From NCBI GenBank assembly GCA_016196515.1, contig JACPXN010000116.1, positions 1-5,083 of the forward strand: a DNA stretch of 5,083 bases. The letters are read 5' to 3'. The translations under genes were made by a program, and so were the position numbers. The notes beneath the pieces were generated by a model. The model had not been told where the DNA came from. It worked only from the letters and a program-made list of their open reading frames with translations, and ran no database searches. Below are positions 1 to 4,797 of the stretch, one piece after another; the first letter of the stretch is position 1, and each line of letters starts with the position of its first letter. The DNA is from Candidatus Omnitrophota bacterium. Lineage in GTDB: Bacteria > Omnitrophota > Gorgyraeia > Zapsychrales > Fredricksoniimonadaceae.

Positions 1-472
1 CAAATTCGGGGTCGCATCCTTCCCGCAGGGCGATGAATTCCATCTCCGGCGTGGTGATGCCGCGGCGGGCATAATGCATTTGCGTGACGTTGGCGCCTGT
101 TTTGGCGCGCAAGGGCTTGCGGATACCCGGAAAACGGATCGCCGCCAGGTCCAGGTCATTGTCCCTTTGCTTGCGGTCATGCGACGTCGGCTCCGCCAAA
201 TATTCCACATCGCCCCTGCCCAGGATCCAATCGCGGCGCAAGGACGGCAGGCCCCGCGTGATATCCACCTTCACCAAAGGATCGGTGTAGGGACCGGACG
301 TGTCATAAAGCCGCAGGGGCGCGTTATTAAGGGAAAGAGCGACTTCCCGGAAAGGCACGCGGACGTCCTTATACAGACAGCCGTTTTGATACACCTTTCG
401 GGACCCCGGCAAAGGCGCGTAATTCAACAGTGTAGCGTCGGGAAGTTTTTCCTGTTTGAGGGATGTTCTCAT
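1..472 (-). CDS. thiC: Phosphomethylpyrimidine synthase ThiC, N-terminal part (runs off left edge)
   Basis: ThiC is a cytoplasmic [4Fe-4S] radical-SAM enzyme that converts aminoimidazole ribotide to the hydroxymethylpyrimidine phosphate of thiamine. Translating the minus strand from the ATG at 470-472 gives 157 open codons to the window edge. They carry family hallmarks: GSRKVY at about residues 23-28, RVPFREV at 38-44, YDTSGPYTDP at 56-65, RGDVEYL at 86-92 and TQMHYARRGITTPEMEFIALRE at about 130-151. This is the N-terminal ThiC domain and the linker into the catalytic barrel. The barrel and the C-terminal cluster-binding cysteines lie outside the window. The ATG directly follows the TAA of the Fe-S carrier gene with no spacer and no clear Shine-Dalgarno, so translation probably depends on coupling. 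No TPP riboswitch precedes it. Identification is firm; whether the full gene is intact cannot be seen. Confidence 0.95.
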   Translation of the reverse strand, partial: MRTSLKQEKLPDATLLNYAPLPGSRKVYQNGCLYKDVRVPFREVALSLNNAPLRLYDTSGPYTDPLVKVDITRGLPSLRRDWILGRGDVEYLAEPTSHDRKQRDNDLDLAAIRFPGIRKPLRAKTGANVTQMHYARRGITTPEMEFIALREGCDPEF

Positions 473-808
473 TTAACTGAACGATGTGCCGCATCCACAG
501 CTGGATTTGGCATTGGGGTTACGGTATTTAAAACCGCTTTCGCGCAGCGTGTCGACGTAATCGATCTCAATGCCCTTGATGAACTCAACGCTTTCCTGGT
601 TGACGATGACCTTCAGGCCCTTTTGCTCAAAGACAATGTCATTGTCATAAGGGTTTTTCTGGAACTTCAATTCATAGGACAGGCCCGCGCAGCCGCCGGT
701 CACAACGCCAAAGCGCAAGGCATACCCTTCCTTGCCTTCCTGGACCATCATGGCCTTGACTTTTGCGGCGGCCGCGTCGGTCAATGTCACTAACAGTTTC
801 GTTTCCAT
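473..808 (-). CDS. A-type iron-sulfur cluster carrier (IscA/ErpA/HesB family)
   Basis: This small cytoplasmic protein accepts Fe-S clusters from a scaffold and delivers them to apo-enzymes. It has 111 residues, the usual family length. The three conserved ligand cysteines are present: C40 in GGCAGLSYEL, and C104 and C106 in SSCGCGTSFS near the C-terminus, in the standard Cys-x63-Cys-x-Cys spacing. The start LLVTLTDAAAAKVK matches the normal family N-terminus, which supports the ATG at 806-808. Sequence alone does not separate IscA, SufA and ErpA, and no isc or suf genes are visible, so no symbol is given. The start codon lies 6 nt downstream of a TATAAT box and has no Shine-Dalgarno, suggesting a leaderless mRNA. 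The stop codon abuts the thiC start, and ThiC needs a [4Fe-4S] cluster, so ThiC is a plausible client (inference). Confidence 0.95.
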   Translation of the reverse strand: METKLLVTLTDAAAAKVKAMMVQEGKEGYALRFGVVTGGCAGLSYELKFQKNPYDNDIVFEQKGLKVIVNQESVEFIKGIEIDYVDTLRESGFKYRNPNAKSSCGCGTSFS

Positions 809-814
809 AATTTA

Positions 815-843
815 ATTATAACACAACGGGATTAATCTGTCAT
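815..843 (-). promoter_or_regulatory. Sigma70-type extended -10 promoter for the Fe-S carrier and thiC
   Basis: Read on the minus strand, ATGACA (843-838; 5 of 6 match to TTGACA) is followed by a 17-bp spacer and TATAAT (820-815). A TG one base upstream of the -10 makes it an extended -10. The predicted transcription start, about 7 nt beyond the -10, falls at or within a base or two of the A of the Fe-S carrier ATG (808), leaving no leader. The -35 hexamer is the terminal 6 bp of the palindromic repeat at 838-914. The element match is seen directly; activity is inferred. Confidence 0.7.
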
Positions 844-914
844 TCCCGAATGCTTTTGTCGGGAATCCAGAACATCAATGTCTGGACCCCCGACAAAGAC
901 ATTCGGGGGTGACA
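838..914. repeat. REP-like double-hairpin palindromic element
   Basis: This is an imperfect inverted repeat with 34-bp arms (838-871 and 881-914; 28 of 34 positions match) around a 9-nt centre. Each arm also folds alone into a perfect 8-bp hairpin with a 9-nt loop: ATTCCCGA (842-849) with TCGGGAAT (859-866), and ACCCCCGA (886-893) with TCGGGGGT (903-910). The ends are an inverted TGTCA/TGACA. Two TT/AA pairs in the first stem become CC/GG in the second, so both hairpins stay fully paired. The layout resembles REP doublets and other non-autonomous GTCATTCCCG-type intergenic repeats. It occupies most of the gap between the phosphatase stop and the Fe-S carrier promoter. No other copy is visible in the window. 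No U-tract follows it on either strand, so it is not a classical terminator, though the hairpins could protect the upstream mRNA 3' end. Confidence 0.8.
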
Positions 915-917
915 ATT

Positions 918-1763
918 TTAAAGCAGGTCCATCTTGGATTTGATGACGCTGTAATTGCGCTGGGAAGAGATGAGGTAAAATTCCTTCATCTGCCAGGGCT
1001 TGGGAGTTTTAGTAAAAAATGCGGTGTCCACTTTGTCCAGGACCTTGCCTCCCTTGACGGTGCGCAGGTCATAACCGACCGAGCGGATGATGGGCCAGGA
1101 GCCGGCGAAATCCCAGATATGGCAGCGCAAAAAACATCCGCAGCCGCGGCCCAAAGCCGACCAGCACAGATTAACGACCGCGCAGGCCGCGATCATGACG
1201 TGAAAATCCTTGTCATTCCAGCGGTATTTGTCAAAAAACGTATCATTGCAGAAAAACAGGGACTTGGCGGAAATGGGCTCATCCACAGGAACAAGGAGTG
1301 TCCGTTTTTCATCGGCGCCAAAGGCGTTGCGGACATAATACGAATGCGCGCCATCGCAAAAAAACAGTTCATGGAGGACCGGAAAATACACCACACCCAG
1401 CCACGGCTGGCGGTCTTTCATCAGCCCCAGCGAAATGCCGAACAGCGGCATACGGTTGGCATAAAGCCGCGTGCCGTCAATGGGGTCCAGGGCCCAAATG
1501 AATTTCTTTTTAGCCAGGAAACTGTCGTCGAGATACTCACCGATGCGCGGGTCTTCCTCATCAATGAGCACGTGGGCCGGGTCTTTGAGGAACGTATCCA
1601 GCGACCGGCGGCAAAGCCGGGAGATGGCATGGTCCGCCTCGGTGATCACGGACTGGTCGGATTTCAAGGCCGGTCCGCTTTCAGACATATATTTTAAAGC
1701 AATGCCCCCTGCTTCGCGGATGAAGGTGAGCATTTTGTCCATATAAACGGCTGGATCTTCCAT
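918..1763 (-). CDS. Inositol monophosphatase/CysQ-like phosphatase
   Basis: This is a member of the Mg2+-dependent, Li+-sensitive phosphatase superfamily that includes inositol monophosphatase and 3'(2'),5'-bisphosphate nucleotidase (CysQ). The 281 residues are the usual length. Seen in order are an N-terminal helix (FIREAGGIALKY), SVITEADHAI at 38-47, an acidic metal-ligand motif IDEE at 67-70, the signature DPIDGT at 93-98, and WDFAG at 217-221 with the third metal aspartate D218. Substrate cannot be read from sequence. CysQ-type PAP hydrolysis is possible, but inositol phosphate or other sugar phosphates are equally open. An unusual cluster of cysteines (C194, C200, C208, C210, C214) precedes WDFAG. 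The gene starts 4 nt after the usp stop codon, so it is probably co-transcribed. No clear Shine-Dalgarno precedes the ATG at 1761-1763. The Met at residue 8 (1740-1742) is an alternative start that matches the usual family N-terminus at least as well. Confidence 0.9.
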   Translation of the reverse strand: MEDPAVYMDKMLTFIREAGGIALKYMSESGPALKSDQSVITEADHAISRLCRRSLDTFLKDPAHVLIDEEDPRIGEYLDDSFLAKKKFIWALDPIDGTRLYANRMPLFGISLGLMKDRQPWLGVVYFPVLHELFFCDGAHSYYVRNAFGADEKRTLLVPVDEPISAKSLFFCNDTFFDKYRWNDKDFHVMIAACAVVNLCWSALGRGCGCFLRCHIWDFAGSWPIIRSVGYDLRTVKGGKVLDKVDTAFFTKTPKPWQMKEFYLISSQRNYSVIKSKMDLL

Positions 1764-1767
1764 AGCA

Positions 1768-2199
1768 TTATTTTAAACTGGCGCGGATCATGAGGATGGG
1801 GATGCCGGTGCGGTGGCGCAAAGTATCGGCGACACTGCCCAGGATCACGTCCTTGATAAAGCCATGCCCGTGGGTGGACATGGCGATGAGGTCGCATTCT
1901 TCCTGTTCGGCCACGGCCAGGATCCCGTCGACGGGCTCTTTGCCCTGCAGCAAAACGCCTTTGACGGAAAAACCGTCCCTGGCCAGAGCGTCACGCACCG
2001 CGTCCAGATAGGCCTGGTCCCCGGTCATTTCTTCGGAATCCGCGAGGTTCAATTCGTCTTGCAGGCGCGCGGCAAAGCCCTCGGCCACGTGCACCAGAAC
2101 CAGTTTTGCCTTGGTCATTTTGGCCAGAGGACGGATATGTTCGAGGATCTTCGTATCCGTCGGGGAATTATCCAAAGGAATGAGAATTTTTTTATACAT
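1768..2199 (-). CDS. Universal stress protein, single UspA domain
   Basis: This 143-residue cytoplasmic protein has one UspA fold. It begins with the typical strand KKILIPLDNS, including the nucleotide-site aspartate D10. It ends with the ATP-binding loop STHGHGFIKDVILGS (about 108-122) and VADTLRHRTGIPILMIR, so it is probably an ATP-binding Usp. The ATG at 2197-2199 is chosen because GGGAGG lies 5 nt upstream. A GTG two codons earlier (2203-2205) would sit inside that ribosome-binding site. The start overlaps the 3' end of mntH by 8 nt and the stop is 4 nt before the phosphatase gene, so it sits inside an operon. Beyond general stress or metal homeostasis no specific role can be read; modulation of the adjacent transporter is an inference from gene order. 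Confidence 0.93.
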   Translation of the reverse strand: MYKKILIPLDNSPTDTKILEHIRPLAKMTKAKLVLVHVAEGFAARLQDELNLADSEEMTGDQAYLDAVRDALARDGFSVKGVLLQGKEPVDGILAVAEQEECDLIAMSTHGHGFIKDVILGSVADTLRHRTGIPILMIRASLK

Positions 2200-3538
2200 G
2201 TCCACCTCCCAGCCATCCGGCTACGATCTGCCACAACAAATACCCATTCAACACCACAATGACAGCGGTAATGACCCAGGCCGTCAACTGCAGCCACCGG
2301 GAATTGACAAAACGTCCCATTTTATTCCTGTCGCCCGTGAACACGACCAAAGGGATGACCGCGAAACTCAATTGCAAGGAAAGAATGACCTGGCTCAAGA
2401 TGAGCAGATTTCCCACCCCTTTTTCACCGTACAACAACGCGACGATCACCGCCGGGACAATGGCCACCGAACGGGTGAGAAGCCGGCGCATCCACGGCCT
2501 CAAGCGAATATTCAAAAACCCTTCCATGACGATCTGGCCGGCCAGCGTCCCGGTCAAGGTGGAATTCTGGCCAGAGGCCAGAAGGGCCACCGCAAACAGG
2601 GTGCTGGCGAACGTCGCGCCCAAAACCGGCGTCAACAGCCGGTAGGCATCATGGATATCGGCGACATCCTGATGCCCGGTCCCATGAAAGACCGCGGCGC
2701 TGACGATCAGGATCGCGGCATTGATAAAAAACGCGCACAATAAAGCGGCCGTCGAGTCAATGGTGGCAAAACGGATGGCCATGGCCTTGCCCGCGTCATT
2801 GCGTTCAAAAGCGCGGGTCTGCACGATGCTCGAATGCAGATACAAATTGTGCGGCATCACCGTGGCCCCCAGGATGCCGATGGCGATATACAGCATGGAT
2901 GGGTTAAAAACGATCTGGGGTTTGGGAAGCAGGTTCGCGATGATGGCAGGCATCGAAGGATGGGACACGGCCATTTCATAAGCGAAACATCCGCCGATCA
3001 CAACGATCAAAGACGCCACGATGCATTCCAGGATGCGAAAACCCTTCTCTTGAAGGAACAGGATGATCAGGACGTCCATGGCCGTGAGCAGGATCCCGAC
3101 GATCAAAGGAATGCCGAACAGAAGGTTCAACGCGATGGCGGAACCGATGACCTCCGCGAGATCACAGGCGGCAATGGCGATCTCGCAGAGGACCCATAGA
3201 CCGATGGCCGCCGGTTTGGAAAAATGGTCGCGGCAGGCCTGGGCTAGATCGCGGCCCGTGGCAATGCCCAATTTCAAGGCCAGATGCTGGAGCAAAATGG
3301 CCATAAAATTGGAGATCAGAATGACGGAGATGAGCGTGTAACCGAATTTGGCGCCTCCGGCCAGGTCCGTGGCCCAGTTGCCGGGGTCCATATACCCGAC
3401 GGCGACCATGAGCCCGGGTCCGCCAAAGGCAAGCAGTTTCCGCCATACTCCCGCCGAGGCGGGAACGCTGACCGAAGCATGTACTTCCGGCAGACTGGGA
3501 ACGGTGACCTCATGGCGCCAGGGCTTGTTCATCGCCAT
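2192..3538 (-). CDS. mntH: Nramp-family proton-coupled Mn2+/Fe2+ transporter MntH
   Basis: This inner-membrane importer takes up Mn2+ and often Fe2+ with protons. The 448 residues form about 11 hydrophobic segments after a soluble N-terminus of about 33 residues. The family signatures are present: MDPGNWATDLAGGAKFGYTL in the broken helix TM1 (metal ligands D51 and N54), VMPHNLYLHSS in TM6 (the metal-contacting M228, which favours transition metals, and H230), and ASGQNSTLTGTLAGQ at about 321-335. The start chosen is the ATG at 3536-3538, overlapping the redoxin gene by 10 nt. The ATG two codons on (3530-3532) would give a classic 4-nt ATGA overlap and is equally possible. The reading frame stays open to 3652, but that extension lies inside the redoxin coding sequence and is arginine-rich and unlike the family. 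No strong ribosome-binding site is visible, which fits translational coupling. The 3' end overlaps usp. Confidence 0.95.
   Translation of the reverse strand: MAMNKPWRHEVTVPSLPEVHASVSVPASAGVWRKLLAFGGPGLMVAVGYMDPGNWATDLAGGAKFGYTLISVILISNFMAILLQHLALKLGIATGRDLAQACRDHFSKPAAIGLWVLCEIAIAACDLAEVIGSAIALNLLFGIPLIVGILLTAMDVLIILFLQEKGFRILECIVASLIVVIGGCFAYEMAVSHPSMPAIIANLLPKPQIVFNPSMLYIAIGILGATVMPHNLYLHSSIVQTRAFERNDAGKAMAIRFATIDSTAALLCAFFINAAILIVSAAVFHGTGHQDVADIHDAYRLLTPVLGATFASTLFAVALLASGQNSTLTGTLAGQIVMEGFLNIRLRPWMRRLLTRSVAIVPAVIVALLYGEKGVGNLLILSQVILSLQLSFAVIPLVVFTGDRNKMGRFVNSRWLQLTAWVITAVIVVLNGYLLWQIVAGWLGGGHV
2205..2210 (-). promoter_or_regulatory. Shine-Dalgarno GGGAGG that fixes the usp start
   Basis: On the minus strand GGGAGG ends 5 nt before the ATG at 2197-2199, which is good initiation spacing. 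It lies within the last codons of mntH and overlaps the alternative GTG (2203-2205), so it argues for the ATG. It is one of only two strong ribosome-binding sites in the six-gene series, the other preceding the redoxin. Confidence 0.75.
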
Positions 3539-4077
3539 TTGATGGAACAGCCCATGGAGGGGAATTGTCGAGCGGTGACAGGACGGCCGGCGGACATGTT
3601 GTTCATGGCTTCCTTCAGTTCTTCGCGGGTCACGGCGTCTTCGTCCTTCCAATTGTCATCCACGCGGCCGTGATAGACGAGTTTCTTGTCTTTGTCAAAC
3701 AGGTAAATGTCCGGCGTACATTGGGCGCGGAAGGCGTCGGCGACTTTCTGGGTCTCGTCAGCCAGATACGGAAAATCGATCCCCCATTCCTTGATCTTAA
3801 GCGCCATTTTATCCGGCGCGTCGTCGGGAAAATCAGGGTTGATGTTGGGGTTGATCGCCACGGTGTTGACCCTCATCCCCCGGCCGTATTTGGCCAGACG
3901 CAATAACCGCGGCCACACCGCCAAAGCATACGGGCAATGGTTGCAGGTAAAAGCCACCAGAAGCCCGCGCTCGCCGTACAGTTCGCTTCCCTGATAGGAT
4001 TTTCCGGACGGGTCTTTGAGCTGGAAATCCGGCATCACGGTGCCCAACGGTATTTTGATGGATTCCAATAAGGCCAT
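3529..4077 (-). CDS. Thioredoxin-fold redoxin (AhpC/TSA-like, PRX-like family)
   Basis: This 182-residue cytoplasmic protein has no signal peptide or membrane segment. It begins with the peroxiredoxin-like strand GTVMPDFQLKDPSGK and has a redox motif FTCNHCPYA with C45 and C48 in a C-x-x-C arrangement. TPD at 121-123 is the cis-proline position, preceded by C120. The C-terminus GCSIKWR (C177) is characteristic of a bacterial redoxin family annotated as thioredoxin-like or peroxiredoxin-like. It likely acts as a thiol-disulfide or peroxide-handling protein, but its substrate is unknown and peroxidase activity should not be assumed, because the C-x-x-C site differs from classical peroxiredoxins. 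It is the first gene of the minus-strand operon. AGGAG (4087-4091) lies 9 nt before the ATG. Its stop codon overlaps the mntH start, so redox and metal-uptake functions are coupled by translation. Confidence 0.9.
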   Translation of the reverse strand: MALLESIKIPLGTVMPDFQLKDPSGKSYQGSELYGERGLLVAFTCNHCPYALAVWPRLLRLAKYGRGMRVNTVAINPNINPDFPDDAPDKMALKIKEWGIDFPYLADETQKVADAFRAQCTPDIYLFDKDKKLVYHGRVDDNWKDEDAVTREELKEAMNNMSAGRPVTARQFPSMGCSIKWR

Positions 4078-4086
4078 TTGAATGAA

Positions 4087-4091
4087 CTCCT
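4087..4091 (-). promoter_or_regulatory. Shine-Dalgarno AGGAG of the redoxin gene
   Basis: On the minus strand AGGAG ends 9 nt before the ATG at 4075-4077, in the leader of the predicted redoxin-operon mRNA. It supports that start. Confidence 0.7.
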
Positions 4092-4100
4092 GACTTTTTG

Positions 4101-4109
4101 TGCTATAAT
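4101..4109 (+). promoter_or_regulatory. Extended -10 promoter for the metallo-hydrolase gene
   Basis: TGCTATAAT is a perfect extended -10 (TG-n-TATAAT, with the hexamer at 4104-4109). No good -35 lies at 16-18 bp; TTGAAT at 4078-4083 is 20 bp away. Extended -10 promoters can work without a -35. The predicted start near 4116 gives a leader of about 33 nt to the ATG at 4149. The promoter faces the minus-strand promoter at 4128-4155. Confidence 0.6.
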
Positions 4110-4127
4110 TATTTTAAAAACAAAACC

Positions 4128-4155
4128 ATTATACGAGCGCTGGTATTTATGTCAA
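4128..4155 (-). promoter_or_regulatory. Consensus sigma70 promoter of the redoxin-mntH-usp operon
   Basis: On the minus strand a perfect TTGACA (4155-4150) is followed by a 16-bp spacer and a perfect TATAAT (4133-4128). The predicted start near 4121 gives a leader of about 44 nt to the redoxin ATG. The -35 hexamer overlaps the start codon of the divergent hydrolase gene (4149-4151). Such a strong match suggests high basal expression unless repressed. I did not find a convincing repressor operator. Confidence 0.8.
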
Positions 4156-4793
4156 GAACACTGCTGATCCAACAATACGAGATCGGCCCCTTGAACAATT
4201 TCCTCTATTTGCTGGGCGATACGGCCACCAAAGAAATGGCGATCGTGGACCCGGCCTGGGAGCCGGATTTTCTCTGCGATGAGGCCGAACGCCTGGGCTA
4301 CCGTATCACCAAGGTATTTTTGACCCACGCCCACCCTGACCATGTCAACGGCCTGGATGATGTGCTGCGGCGTCATGACGTTGCGGTCTATATCTCCAAA
4401 CACGAAGCGCCGTTCCTGCGTCCCAAATCTAAGAATCTGATGGACGTGGCCGACAAAGAAAAACTTTCATTGGGCAATGTCACCTTTGACGTTCTGCACG
4501 CGCCAGGGCATACGCCGGGATGCCAATGCTTTTTAGCCCAGGGCCAATTGATCTGCGGGGATGTCCTGTTTATCGACGGATGCGGCCGCTGCGATCTTCC
4601 CGGCAGCGACCCAAGGGCCATGTACCGCTCCCTCACCAATGTCCTCATGAAACTGCCCGATGATACCGTGGTCTATCCCGGGCACAATTACGGACCTATC
4701 CCAACGGACACCATCGGTCATCAGAAAAAAACCAACCCCTACCTGCAATGTTCCAGTGAAAAAGAGTTTTTAAGCGAGCGGATGGGTCTTTAA
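4149..4793 (+). CDS. Metallo-beta-lactamase-fold hydrolase, GloB/ETHE1-like
   Basis: This 214-residue cytoplasmic metalloenzyme has the complete MBL-fold ligand set: THAHPDH (H60, H62, D64, H65), H121 in APGHTPG, D138 in CGDVLF and H179 in YPGHNYG. The segment GCGRCDLPGSDP at about 144-155 and the tail TIGHQKKTNPYL at about 188-199 place it in the hydroxyacylglutathione hydrolase/persulfide dioxygenase-like branch. Candidate roles are glyoxalase II-type thioester hydrolysis or ETHE1-type persulfide oxidation; the sequence alone does not decide. The ATG at 4149-4151 is chosen because SRTLLIQQYEIGPLNNFLYLL matches the family N-terminus. A TTG-initiated extension from 4098 would translate the promoter region. 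Only a weak Shine-Dalgarno precedes the start. The gene is divergent from the redoxin operon and convergent with the DUF4143 gene. Confidence 0.92.
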   Translation: MSRTLLIQQYEIGPLNNFLYLLGDTATKEMAIVDPAWEPDFLCDEAERLGYRITKVFLTHAHPDHVNGLDDVLRRHDVAVYISKHEAPFLRPKSKNLMDVADKEKLSLGNVTFDVLHAPGHTPGCQCFLAQGQLICGDVLFIDGCGRCDLPGSDPRAMYRSLTNVLMKLPDDTVVYPGHNYGPIPTDTIGHQKKTNPYLQCSSEKEFLSERMGL

Positions 4794-4797
4794 AACT

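Noticed and set aside
74..793. Long plus-strand reading frame of 239 codons
   Set aside because: It is antisense to thiC and the Fe-S carrier, both of which show strong family motifs; the plus-strand product has no recognisable pattern.
838..914. Intrinsic terminator after the phosphatase gene
   Set aside because: The hairpins are strong but no U-tract follows on either strand, and the structure is better explained as a repeat element.
909..1697. Long plus-strand reading frame of 262 codons
   Set aside because: It is antisense to the phosphatase, whose DPIDGT and WDFAG motifs show it is the real gene.
2111..2743. Plus-strand reading frame of 210 codons rich in Gln, Arg and Asp
   Set aside because: It is antisense to mntH and usp; the low-complexity polar composition is typical of a shadow of a membrane protein gene.
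3539..3652. N-terminal extension of mntH
   Set aside because: It lies wholly inside the redoxin coding sequence in another frame, is arginine-rich and has no Nramp-like content; starts at 3538 or 3532 are better.
4100..4140. Fur or MntR operator before the redoxin-mntH operon
   Set aside because: The A/T-rich stretch shows symmetry only because of the two opposed -10 boxes; no convincing match to a GATAATGATAATCATTATC-type or MntR-type palindrome was found.
4098..4148. TTG-initiated N-terminal extension of the hydrolase
   Set aside because: It would translate the TATAAT promoter box and leader; the ATG at 4149 matches the family N-terminus.
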